DNA of 64,000 nt from Rosistilla ulvae (GTDB taxonomy: Bacteria > Planctomycetota > Planctomycetia > Pirellulales > Pirellulaceae): assembly GCF_007741475.1 (NCBI RefSeq), contig NZ_CP036261.1:3907798-3971797 (forward strand), given 5' to 3'. Below, piece by piece: positions 29,917 to 38,680 of the stretch. Both the position numbers and the translations under genes were made by a program. Under the pieces are notes generated by a model. It made no database searches, was not told where the DNA came from, and saw nothing but the letters and a program-made list of their open reading frames with translations. Each line of letters opens with the position of its first letter. The first letter of the stretch is position 1.

Positions 29917-31197
29917 ATGGACGGTACGAAGAAACTTCGTCGTTTGGCGCTCGTTACGATTATTGTCAGCGGGACCGGATGCCAATCGACGACTGGATTG
30001 TCGACGTTAAACCTTAATCCGTTTAACCGTGCGGCCAGTTCCGAGCAGGAGCCCAAGGTTGCTGTGGTCACCGTCCCTGGCGGAAAAACCAACGCTGCCG
30101 CCACAGAATCGGAAGGATTCACGGGCATGCTAGCCGCAGCGGGAACACGAGCTCGCGATCTGGTTGGTGGGGCGTTCAGTTTCGGAGCATCGGCTCCGAT
30201 CGATGACCCGACGAAGCCGACCGATGCGCTCAGCCTGACGAATACCCCAAACAATCTTGGCCCCGAAGTCTACGTGGCCAACGGCCAACTGTGGGAATCG
30301 AGCGGATCATTCGACCGTGCCATCGAGAATTATGCCAAGGCGTTGGAAGTCGATCCGGAGAACGGTCCTGCCCTTGGGGCGATCGCACGTCTGAACGACC
30401 GGCAGAACAACTTGGATGAATCGGTCAGCTACTTTGGGAGGGCAATCGAAGCTGACCCAAGCGAACCCACTTTGTACAACGACTTGGGCCTAGTCCTGGC
30501 CCGGCAAAAGAAGTATGACGAAGCGGTCGCGCAAATCCAAAAAGCGATTGCCATCGCACCAGCAAACAAACGGTTTGCCAATAATCTAGCAACGGTTTAC
30601 ATGGACGCGGGGGACTCCTCCCAAGCGATGGCGACGCTGGAAAAGGCACACGAACCAGCCGTTGCGCACTACAACATGGCGTACTTGAATTTCAAACGCC
30701 AACAGGTTGGGGAAGCCCGCAACGAATTGGAGACCGCGTTGAAGATCGATCCAACTCTCGAGCCAGCTCGGAATCTGTTGGATAAGCTCGGTGGGACGCA
30801 GATCGCGCAGGTCACGAAGGAGACGCTCAGTGCCGCCACGTCGGTTACCGAAAGCGTGAAAGATGTCTCCCAAGGTGTGCAAGATACATATCGGGCGTTG
30901 ACCGAACAGCCCGGCCCGGTGACCGCTTCGATCTCCAGCGGGGTTGCCGAGGCGCTTGCACCGTATGGTGCTCCAGCCCCTTACACGCCACTTGCGTCCG
31001 AGTCGGTTCCGTCGATTGGTGTAAACGCACCACAGGCTGAGACGCCACCGGCCCCGACCAGTGTTGTCCCCGCAGCGGATTCGACGCCTACGACACCAGC
31101 GACTACAACACCAACGCCTGCTGCTGCGGCACCCGCCGTGGAAACTCCAGCAAGCGGCAATAGTGGTTTTGCGATGCCACCGGCTATCGGCGGCTAG
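29917..31197 (+). CDS. TPR-repeat lipoprotein
   Basis: 426 residues. A signal sequence ends in a lipobox-like VSGTGC (Cys24), so the protein is probably membrane-anchored on the periplasmic side. Residues about 120-290 hold four to five tetratricopeptide units (for example FDRAIENYAKALEVDPENG, YDEAVAQIQKAIAIAP, LETALKIDPTLEPARN), a protein-binding scaffold. The last 120 residues are Pro/Ala/Thr-rich and probably unstructured. AGGGGG eight bases before the ATG is a good ribosome site. An intrinsic terminator follows. Planctomycete pilus-related Tad operons carry similar TPR lipoproteins, but no such genes neighbour it here. Confidence 0.85.
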   Translation: MDGTKKLRRLALVTIIVSGTGCQSTTGLSTLNLNPFNRAASSEQEPKVAVVTVPGGKTNAAATESEGFTGMLAAAGTRARDLVGGAFSFGASAPIDDPTKPTDALSLTNTPNNLGPEVYVANGQLWESSGSFDRAIENYAKALEVDPENGPALGAIARLNDRQNNLDESVSYFGRAIEADPSEPTLYNDLGLVLARQKKYDEAVAQIQKAIAIAPANKRFANNLATVYMDAGDSSQAMATLEKAHEPAVAHYNMAYLNFKRQQVGEARNELETALKIDPTLEPARNLLDKLGGTQIAQVTKETLSAATSVTESVKDVSQGVQDTYRALTEQPGPVTASISSGVAEALAPYGAPAPYTPLASESVPSIGVNAPQAETPPAPTSVVPAADSTPTTPATTTPTPAAAAPAVETPASGNSGFAMPPAIGG

Positions 31198-31279
31198 TCT
31201 GCTTGCGTCGCGGACCGGGCTCGCGCTTCACTGGCGCCCCGATTGGGCGCGACGCATCTCGAGAAATTTTGCGATTCGA

Positions 31280-31310
31280 CCGAGGCTCTCTTGAGGGCCT
31301 CGGTTTTTTT
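31280..31310 (+). terminator. Intrinsic terminator after the TPR lipoprotein
   Basis: CCGAGGC and GCCTCGG form a 7-bp stem around a 10-base loop and are followed directly by seven T. Confidence 0.85.
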
Positions 31311-31551
31311 GTGCTCCGAGCGAGAAGCTCGTGTATGGTTCTAAGCAGACAGGAAGCCAGATTCTTTGTCGCGTGTCTGGTCGATTCAACGCGGGATCTC
31401 GGTGTTGATTTGCCCGAAGGGCGGACTGGTAGGCCTGTCCGGTATGCAGCGTTCGATGCCAACGCGATCATCTTCGTACGCCATCATCGGCCTTTGATCC
31501 GTAATCCATCGTCGCTTCAACACGATCGAAAACCACACAGGAATCGAGAAC

Positions 31552-32363
31552 ATGAAGACCACCGGTTTAAATTGTCGTTGTATAGCGTTTGCTCTGCTTG
31601 GAATTTTTTTGGGTGCCACAGCGGTCTGGCAGCGGATTCGTCACAGACGCTTCGTGTGCTTTGCTACAACATCCATTACGGGCAAGGAAACGATGGCGTC
31701 TATGATTTGGAGCGACTTGCGCGAGTGATCGTCGCCGCGAAGCCCGATCTGGTTGCCCTGCAAGAGCTCGACGTGATGGTCGAACGTTCCGGTCGCGTTC
31801 ATCAGGCGCAGAGGTTAGCCGAATTGACCGGCTTGGCGGTTCGAATGGGTCCGACTCAGCATTATCAGGGCGGGCTATTCGGCAATGCAGTGCTGACGCG
31901 CATGCCGATCGAGGACGTACAGATTCATCCCTTGCCCTACACGCCGGCGACCGAGAGTTTAACGACTTATCCTCGCGGTGCCATTTCGGTGGTCGTGCAA
32001 TGCACCAATGGGCGTCCGTTACGATTCGTCAGCACGCATTTCCAGCACAACGTTCCTGGCGACCGAGTCGCGGAAGCCGAAGCGATCAACCGACTGTTCG
32101 GCACCGACAACGTGCCAACGGTGCTCGCCGGTGACATGAACTCCGTTCCCGGTTCGGAACCGATTGAAATTCTTGGAAACCGCTGGAACAACGCGATCGA
32201 CCTCGCGGCGTCGCCGACAGCTCCGGCGAAGAAGCCCACCTCGCGGATCGACTACATCTTCTATCGCGGCGGCGGGTTAAAAATGGTCGAGTCGCGCGTT
32301 GTGGACGAATCGATGGCATCGGATCACCGTCCGGTGCTGGCCGTCTTTAAGCTGGCCAATTAG
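31552..32363 (+). CDS. Exported endonuclease/exonuclease/phosphatase family protein, apparent -1 frameshift
   Basis: The ATG at 31552 opens a good signal peptide (MKTTGLNCRCIAFALLGIF), but this frame departs from the mature domain after a run of seven T at 31604-31610. Re-reading one T (a -1 shift, equivalent to eight T) joins it to GCHSGLAADSSQTLRVLCYN and the complete EEP domain to 32363, about 270 residues. The domain has VLCYNIHYG, LQELD (metal Glu), GNAVLTRMP, STHFQH, the AGDMNS motif and the final ASDHRPV, so the catalytic residues are intact. It is an exported metal-dependent phosphohydrolase of unknown substrate. The long unshifted frame back to 31203 crosses the terminator and is not credible as coding. 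Confidence 0.75.
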
Positions 32364-32382
32364 CCGCCGATTTGCCCAGCGG

Positions 32383-34479
32383 TCATGCGACGTCTCCTAG
32401 ATCCAAGCTGTTGCCGTAACGCGTTAACACGCGTTGCTTCAATAACGCCAGCGATGGATCTTCCAGGTGGGGATCGTTGTCGACAATCTCCATCGCCAAA
32501 TCGCGAGCGGCTTCCAGAATCTCGGTGTCGCGCAGCGGATCGGCAACACGCAGCGGCGGCATGCCACTTTGGCGAACGCCCAACAGGTCGCCTGGGCCTC
32601 GCATGCGATAGTCGGCTTCGGCCAGTGCGAATCCATCGCTGGTGCTGGCAAACGTATTTAAACGCTCGTCATCCTCGGGCAGCCCTTCCTTGTCGGTGAA
32701 GACGCAGACGTAACCGGGATGCGAGCCACGCCAAACGCGGCCTCGCAGTTGATGCAGTTGAGCCAACCCGAAACGGTTCGCCCCCAGGATCGTCATCACT
32801 GTCGCGTTGGGGACATCGATACCGACTTCGATCACTGTGGTTGCGACCAAGACTTGCAAACGGCCCTGTGCAAAACGGGTCATCGTGTCGTTCTTTTCTT
32901 CGGGACTCATCCGGCCATGCAACAGTCCGATGCGAAACGATTTCAGCGGGCCGGTTCTTAATTCGTCGAAGATCTGTTGGGCGCTGCTGACATCTTCTTG
33001 TTCCGCCGAATCGACACGCGGCGCCACGACAAACGCTTGTCGCCCCTCACGGACCCGTTGCGCCAGAAAGTCCCACCAGCGTTGTGCCCAATCGTCCTTG
33101 GCGAGATACGTATGGACCTGGCTGCGGCCGGGGGGCTTTTCCTTGAGCGTCGTCACATCCAGATCGCCAAACGCCGCCATCGCGACGGTCCGTGGAATTG
33201 GTGTCGCGGAAAGAACCAGATAATGTGGATCGAGTCCGCCGCGGCGGAGGTTCGCTCGTTGCGAGACTCCAAACTTGTGTTGTTCGTCGATCACGACCAG
33301 CCCCAACTGCTTGAACACGACCTTGTCGTTCAACAACGCCTGGGTGCCGACCAACAGATCGATCTCGCCGTCGGCGGCTGCTTTGAGCACATCGCGGCGA
33401 TCGAGCGTCGAAAGCGTACCGGTCAGCAATCCCAGCCGCACACGGCTGCGGCTGAGCGATTTGCGGAAGGTTTCAAAATGTTGCCTCGCCAAAACTTCCG
33501 TTGGGGCCATTAAAACGGCTTGATGTTTGTTTGCGACCGCCAACAACATCGCGTATTGCGCAATCACTGTCTTGCCGCTGCCAACATCCCCTTGGACCAA
33601 GCGGTTCATCGGAAACTGTCTCGCCATGTCGGCACTGACTTCCGCGAACGCTTTCTTCTGGTCGCCCGTCAATTCGAACGGAAAGCGTTTCAAAATCCGG
33701 GCGTCGATCGCTGCGTCGACCGGCAGCGGCGGCGAACGCAGGTCGCTTGTCAATTTGCGACGGCGGAGCGCCAGAGCCAGCTGCAGGATAAACAACTCTT
33801 GGAAGATCAACCGGCGGCGGGCCGCATCCAACGCGGTTTGATCCTCAGGTTGATGGATGTTTCGCATTGCGTCTTGAATCGATACTAACGACGCAGATTG
33901 ACGGATCGGTTCGGGGATCACTTCCGCGATTTCATCGGCCAATTCGTCGACTACCGCAGCAATCGCGCGCCGCATATTTGATTGATTGACTCCATCGGTC
34001 AATGGATAGACCGGCAGGATCGCTTGTTTCCCGGGCAGTTCCTCCGCTTCCAGCGGAATCACTTTGGGATGGACCAACTCCATCCGCATTCCAGCCAGTC
34101 GCGGCTTCCCGCTGACCAGAACCCGCAGGCCGCGGGGAAGCGAATCGAGACGGTAGGGCTGGTTGAAGAACATCATCCGCGCCGCCCCCGAATCATCCTC
34201 CACCAAGACGCCCAAAATCGATTTCCCCGCTTTGGTCGTGATCTGGTCGATCTCTGTCACGGTCGCAACGAAGGATGCGGGGAGATTTTCCTTCAGATCA
34301 GCGATTCGCGTTCGCGGCGCGGGGTGTTCGTAATCGCGAGGCAAAAAGAACAAAAGATCCCTGGCGGTGCGCAACCCTAACCGGAGCAATTGTTCGGCGC
34401 GGGCCGGCCCAACCCCTTTGATAAATTGGGTTGCGGTCGCCAGTTGCAGTGGGGAGGTGGATTGCGAATTGGAGTTCAT
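32383..34479 (-). CDS. recG: ATP-dependent DNA helicase RecG
   Basis: 698 residues. The N-terminal wedge/OB region (GVGPARAEQLLRLG; FVATVTEIDQI) leads to helicase motifs: Walker A GDVGSGKTVIA, MAPTEVLARQH, the DEQH box, LSATPIPRT, VATTVIEVGIDVPNA and QLHQLRGRV. The C-terminus has the RecG-type DYRMRGPGDLLGVRQSG. RecG remodels stalled replication forks and Holliday junctions. The QLRGRVWRG segment has Trp where Gly is usual. Confidence 0.97.
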   Translation of the reverse strand: MNSNSQSTSPLQLATATQFIKGVGPARAEQLLRLGLRTARDLLFFLPRDYEHPAPRTRIADLKENLPASFVATVTEIDQITTKAGKSILGVLVEDDSGAARMMFFNQPYRLDSLPRGLRVLVSGKPRLAGMRMELVHPKVIPLEAEELPGKQAILPVYPLTDGVNQSNMRRAIAAVVDELADEIAEVIPEPIRQSASLVSIQDAMRNIHQPEDQTALDAARRRLIFQELFILQLALALRRRKLTSDLRSPPLPVDAAIDARILKRFPFELTGDQKKAFAEVSADMARQFPMNRLVQGDVGSGKTVIAQYAMLLAVANKHQAVLMAPTEVLARQHFETFRKSLSRSRVRLGLLTGTLSTLDRRDVLKAAADGEIDLLVGTQALLNDKVVFKQLGLVVIDEQHKFGVSQRANLRRGGLDPHYLVLSATPIPRTVAMAAFGDLDVTTLKEKPPGRSQVHTYLAKDDWAQRWWDFLAQRVREGRQAFVVAPRVDSAEQEDVSSAQQIFDELRTGPLKSFRIGLLHGRMSPEEKNDTMTRFAQGRLQVLVATTVIEVGIDVPNATVMTILGANRFGLAQLHQLRGRVWRGSHPGYVCVFTDKEGLPEDDERLNTFASTSDGFALAEADYRMRGPGDLLGVRQSGMPPLRVADPLRDTEILEAARDLAMEIVDNDPHLEDPSLALLKQRVLTRYGNSLDLGDVA

Positions 34480-34541
34480 GCGCCACGCGGATTGCCGAGA
34501 GATGGGTCGCCGCGCAGTATACCACGATCGGAAAATTTAGT

Positions 34542-35735
34542 TCAGTCGTCCTCGCCGGCTAACGCTGCAACGGCGTGCCGACGACGGGCTGGGGGGGCCG
34601 CTTCGCCGGATGGCTCCGGAGCGGAAGCGGCCTGCGGAGGTTCGCAATAAAACGATCCGTAGCGTTTGTCCTCGCGAGCGATCAAGCCGAAATTGACGTT
34701 GAACAGCCGATGGTGCAGCAGATGATGATGCCCGGTCTTCATCCAGGTGTTCGTGTCGTGCGACGGGAGATGGCCAGCGAAGGCCAAAATAATCTGCCCC
34801 AATGTCCAATACCAATTGGGTACCAACATGCCAGCCGGCAGGTTGTATTCGGTGAGTGCGAATTCCAGCGGGGAGATGGTGCCCGAATCGAGTTGTGTTG
34901 GCAAAACGCCACGATGATGGATGCTGTGAACGCTGTCGTACAACGGGCGGCAACTGTGAAAGGTCCGATGAACGCGGTAGTAGATCAAGAATGTCGGTTG
35001 CAACATAAACCAGAACGTTGCCAACCATACGACCACCGTGCCCCAGAAGATCGACATTACGTGGACGTTCAGCGTGGGATGTTGGGTAAGATCCAGATTC
35101 AGCGATTGACGAAGATATTCAAAGCCGGCGATTGTGATCACTTGACTTGAACAGCGGACGACGAGACCGACATTCCCCAGGAAAAAGGCCCACAGCACAT
35201 GTTGAATTGCGGACCTGCGAGTCTTTAAGTTGGCCTGATGAGTTTGGAAAGTTCGCCCGGCATGCTCCCAGCGAAAGTTGAGCACCCACAAGTAATGGAC
35301 CAGCCAATAGACCCGCAGCAGCATGTAAAAGCCATACAGCATAACGAAGCTGCTGATCGCGAAGTTCAGCGGCAGCACGACCGGTGCCATCCCCAGATAC
35401 AACACGAAGGCAAAAGCATAATAGGGGAACATGTGGACCGCCGCGCGGAGGGCGACTTGAGAGTACAGCAGCATCTGCCCCGGCATCGCCCGCAACGCTA
35501 TTTTGCGATTCATGGTCCGGCGGTCCAACAATAGACCGATCGCCAAGCAACCATCGATCCAGGCCACTAGCCACCAATCGATGGCACCGATCGCAGCAAG
35601 CCCGATAAACAGAACGCCCGCGACGAGGTGGCTGTTGTAGGATCCGCCCCCGACCGCAGAGCCCATGAGCGGATATTCAGCCCCCGGCGGTGGCGGCAAA
35701 AAGCGTTGTTGTGGCTTTGCGTTTTCAGTATTCAT
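34542..35735 (-). CDS. Sterol desaturase/fatty acid hydroxylase family membrane protein
   Basis: 397 residues with at least four to five hydrophobic segments and the three histidine clusters of the di-iron family: HRTFHS, HSIHH, and HHHLLHH. It is expected to hydroxylate or desaturate a lipid in the inner membrane. A Pro/Ala-rich tail follows the catalytic part. AGG lies six bases before the ATG. It runs in the same direction as recG with a 60-base gap. The substrate cannot be told from the sequence. Confidence 0.88.
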   Translation of the reverse strand: MNTENAKPQQRFLPPPPGAEYPLMGSAVGGGSYNSHLVAGVLFIGLAAIGAIDWWLVAWIDGCLAIGLLLDRRTMNRKIALRAMPGQMLLYSQVALRAAVHMFPYYAFAFVLYLGMAPVVLPLNFAISSFVMLYGFYMLLRVYWLVHYLWVLNFRWEHAGRTFQTHQANLKTRRSAIQHVLWAFFLGNVGLVVRCSSQVITIAGFEYLRQSLNLDLTQHPTLNVHVMSIFWGTVVVWLATFWFMLQPTFLIYYRVHRTFHSCRPLYDSVHSIHHRGVLPTQLDSGTISPLEFALTEYNLPAGMLVPNWYWTLGQIILAFAGHLPSHDTNTWMKTGHHHLLHHRLFNVNFGLIAREDKRYGSFYCEPPQAASAPEPSGEAAPPARRRHAVAALAGEDD

Positions 35736-36255
35736 TGCCTGGCATAAGTCGGAGAACCAAGAGGCGGTTTAGGGTAGCCAGCAGACCTTCTGCAATCCAG
35801 CTTAGCACGGAATTTCGCTGGGTTTCTCGCCAAATTTTGCCGTCTAGCAAACCTAGCGCAAGCTAAACCTTGCCTCTACATGGTGGTTGAGTGAACGGCC
35901 GTCCCGCAGTTGCTCCCGAGGCATTGCAACGCTCGGCATACGAGGGGGCCGACGATGCCTTCAAGGGCGTCGGAGAATTCGACGGCGGGGCACCTAGAGG
36001 TGCATCGAAACCGTGAACGGCGGCACGGCCGAAGCTATTCTGAAGTCCTTGATGTTCCACCTGCCGGGGCGCGATATTATGCCGATAGCAACGTTGGACT
36101 CCGAAGCCAGCGAGGGCGACTTCCCGCAAAATTAGCGCGATCGTGTTCGCAACGATCGCCGTTCACTTGATCGCGTTTTGCGGAACCCGATCGCGCAGCG
36201 GGACCTACCAAATGCAAGACGCTGTCGAACAACAAGAAATCCGCGGCACACGCGG
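35736..36255. repeat. Gene-free, structured intergenic segment (candidate dispersed repeat)
   Basis: No credible gene is present. From 35880 to about 36140 the DNA is dense in short inverted repeats (CCGACG...CGTCGG near 35948-35973, CACCTAGAGGTG near 35991-36002). An 88-codon frame on the minus strand (35863-36129) fills it but has Arg/Pro/Ser-rich composition. From memory, similar peptides are annotated many times as hypotheticals in Rhodopirellula, which would fit a non-coding dispersed repeat; this needs a search. Confidence 0.35.
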
Positions 36256-37146
36256 CTACTCGCCCTGTTGGCTGAGCATGGCCGAAGCAAGACCGGCCAG
36301 TTGGTAGAAGTTGTCGCAGTGCGCGGAGTAGCGCAGTTGTGGTCGCAGATCATCGTCCATCGCCCGACCGCCAGCCACCAAGAAGACGCCTTTGGGTAAA
36401 CGAAGGGCAAAATCGTTAAACGTTTGGACAAACGAAGCGCGGTCTTCGATCACTGAAATGCTTACCCAAACCAGTCGCGGTTGGTAACGCGTGACGACGT
36501 CAAGCAAGGATTCAAGGGGCAGGTTGTTTCCCAACGAGCGCGCGTTCCAACCCGCCTCGCGTAAAACAAGCTCCACTAGATGCGTAGGTAATTGATATTG
36601 GTCGTCCGGTGGGGCACAACCGATTGCTAACGGTGCCTCGGGGCCTGGCAGCGGAATGTACTGGGCCAATTCGTTCACCAAGCGGAAACAGATCTCACAA
36701 CCGTAACGCTCTTGAAGTACGTCGGATTGGCCGTTTTGCCACCGCTCACCGATCAATTTCATCGAAGCACAGACAACGCTGGCGGCGACTTCGATGAAGC
36801 TATCGTTGCGTTTGAACGCTTGATGAATAATTTGTCGGCAAGTCGATTCGTCTGCCGCTAGCAACGCGTTGGTGAACGATTCGACCAAGTCATGACTTTC
36901 GCCAACGTTAACTTTCACAGGTGCGGCGAGTGACGGGGGGTCGCTGATCCCTAATTTCTCCGGGGCCGTTAACGTTCGCTGCGTCTCGTGCAGAAACCGG
37001 GTTAACGAGTCCATAGAGATACGACGGTGCCCCCCAACCGTCTTGATCGTCGGAATCAAACCGCGATCGCACCAGCGCTTCACAGACGATTCGCTAACGC
37101 GCATGGCGTCGGCGATTTGCTTTGGTGAATATTGGACTGAGTTCAC
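36256..37146 (-). CDS. MerR-type regulator with B12-binding fold lacking the ligand histidines
   Basis: 296 residues. Residues 5-50 are a MerR/excisionase winged helix (YSPKQIADAMRVSESSVKRW, then GGHRRIS). Residues 85-165 form a CarH/LitR-like helical bundle, and 170-290 a Rossmann-like B12-binding fold. CarH proteins sense light through adenosylcobalamin using Trp, Glu-His and a lower-ligand His. Here Trp136 and Glu146 are kept, but the following residue is Arg147 and the ligand position is Tyr184 (DDQYQL), so cobalamin binding by the usual ligand looks lost. It is divergent from a sigma factor gene; control of that gene is likely. Family assignment is good; light or B12 sensing is doubtful. 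Confidence 0.85.
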   Translation of the reverse strand: MNSVQYSPKQIADAMRVSESSVKRWCDRGLIPTIKTVGGHRRISMDSLTRFLHETQRTLTAPEKLGISDPPSLAAPVKVNVGESHDLVESFTNALLAADESTCRQIIHQAFKRNDSFIEVAASVVCASMKLIGERWQNGQSDVLQERYGCEICFRLVNELAQYIPLPGPEAPLAIGCAPPDDQYQLPTHLVELVLREAGWNARSLGNNLPLESLLDVVTRYQPRLVWVSISVIEDRASFVQTFNDFALRLPKGVFLVAGGRAMDDDLRPQLRYSAHCDNFYQLAGLASAMLSQQGE

Positions 37147-37220
37147 GTGATCGCAGGGGACGGAGGTTGGGGGAGGGCGTCGCCGATTCGGTCATCTGTA
37201 TGAATCGTCCACGACCTTGC

Positions 37221-37231
37221 ACGTTTTGAAC
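37221..37231. promoter_or_regulatory. Single operator-like copy (ACGTTTTGAACGG) near the MerR-type gene
   Basis: This matches the iterated repeat at 37455-37490 (ACGTTTTGAACG) and lies about 75 bases upstream of the regulator's ATG, consistent with autoregulation. Confidence 0.35.
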
Positions 37232-37454
37232 GGAATTTGGTCAATCAAAGGGTGACGTTTCATTATTAAGGGGTGTCAACGCTTCAATCGGGGTAATTCG
37301 CAATTCCACGGTATTGGGGGGCGGCTGGGCGGTATTTCTTTTGGGCCGAACAACTGATTAAAGGCCTGAAAAGTCGTATCGACCTCACGAAATTATCATT
37401 TTCTTGGGAATATAAGTTGCGTGGTTCTTCCGACAACGGTAAAAAGCAAATGGA

Positions 37455-37490
37455 GAACGTTTTGAACGTTATGAACGTTTCGAGCGAACG
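37455..37490. promoter_or_regulatory. Iterated 9-bp repeat upstream of the sigma factor (candidate operator)
   Basis: GAACGTT occurs at 37455, 37464 and 37473, exactly nine bases apart, with a GAACG half-copy at 37486. The block ends 40 bases before the sigma factor ATG, where a repressor or activator would act. The neighbouring MerR-type regulator is the natural candidate protein. Confidence 0.5.
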
Positions 37491-37529
37491 ATTTGATCCA
37501 ATCCACTGTCGCAAAGTGAACGGTTAACA

Positions 37530-38552
37530 ATGATCATCGCACTAAATCAATTCCGAAGCCTGCATTTAGCTCCTCGGTATCCGTTTGATTGGTTTAACAC
37601 CGATGGTCTTGCGGGGGTGCTCGACGAAGTTGACATGGTTGCCAGTTGGCGGCACGTTTCGGCGGAGGAGTTCGAGGCGGAAAAGCGTCGGCTGATCAAA
37701 CAAGAGATAGAATTCATCGACAATCCTGAGTTCCATGTTCCCGGCGCCGGCCAGCTGTTATTCGACGTCGCGGTCGATTTGGATCGTGAAACGACCCCGC
37801 ATCACCGGCCTGGCGAGGGGTTGCCGACTCACCTGGATCGACTTTGTTCCGCGAATCTGTTGAAGCCAGAGCAGGAGGTGATGTTGTTTGGGCGGATGAA
37901 TTTCCTGCTCTGCATGGCGTCGAAGTGTCGCGACAGCTTGCCATTCACCAAGACGGCGGTTCAGCAAGTTGATCGAATCCACGCGTTGCTAGCGTTGGCG
38001 GCTTGGCATCGCGACAGGATCATCGAGGCGAATCTGCGACTGGTCTTTTCGATCGTGAAGAAGTTTGTAAACCCGCAAATCACCTTCGACGATCTTCTGG
38101 CCGATGGAATCTTGGCCCTGATTCGTGCGGTTGAGAAGTTCGACTACTCCCGCGGGTTCCGCTTCAGCACCTACGCGACACAGGTCGTGCGTCGGAACTC
38201 CTATCAGGTCGTTGTCCAACGTCAGGCGGATGACGCGCGGACGCTCGACGGTTTGGATGAGGCGGGAATCGCCGAGGCGGGAGTGCCGCGTGAATCGTTT
38301 CTATCAGAACAACGCTGGCATCAACTGCGCGGCCAATTGTCAGTTTTGTTGGATTCGCTCGATCGACGTGAGAAATTGATCATTCGTGCACGTTTTTCGA
38401 TCGGAGCGCACAGCAAAGTTCAAACGCTGCAGGCGATCGCTGGGCGGTTGGGAATTTCCAAGGAACGAGTGCGGCAGATCGAATCGCGAGCGATCGCGAA
38501 ATTGCAAGAGATGGCTGCCATTGCCGATTTCCACGAGTTGGGCAGCGTTTAA
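37530..38552 (+). CDS. Sigma-70 family RNA polymerase sigma factor
   Basis: 340 residues. Region 1.2-like sequence (LLKPEQEVMLFGRMN, about 112-127), region 2 (IEANLRLVFSIVKKF, FDDLLADGILALIRAVEKFDYSRGFRFSTYATQVVR, about 170-225) and region 4 with a C-terminal HTH (LQAIAGRLGISKERVRQIE, about 300-320) are clear. The linker between regions 2 and 4 is shorter than in housekeeping sigma factors, so region 3 is reduced, as in alternative group 3-like factors. The unusual N-terminal 110 residues match nothing I recognise. It faces the MerR-type gene across a 383-base region with operator-like repeats. Confidence 0.92.
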   Translation: MIIALNQFRSLHLAPRYPFDWFNTDGLAGVLDEVDMVASWRHVSAEEFEAEKRRLIKQEIEFIDNPEFHVPGAGQLLFDVAVDLDRETTPHHRPGEGLPTHLDRLCSANLLKPEQEVMLFGRMNFLLCMASKCRDSLPFTKTAVQQVDRIHALLALAAWHRDRIIEANLRLVFSIVKKFVNPQITFDDLLADGILALIRAVEKFDYSRGFRFSTYATQVVRRNSYQVVVQRQADDARTLDGLDEAGIAEAGVPRESFLSEQRWHQLRGQLSVLLDSLDRREKLIIRARFSIGAHSKVQTLQAIAGRLGISKERVRQIESRAIAKLQEMAAIADFHELGSV

Positions 38553-38680
38553 TCTTGGCTTGCCAAGTTCCGTCTCACTTCCGACCATGGATATCCGAAC
38601 GCTGATAGAATGGACGGCCGCGAAAGTTCTTGACGACCAAGAACTCTTGCGACCTTCCAATTCGGGCTACAGGAATCTCC

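Noticed and set aside
35863-36129. 88-codon minus-strand frame
   Set aside because: Composition is repeat-like and the DNA is full of inverted repeats, so I treat it as non-coding.
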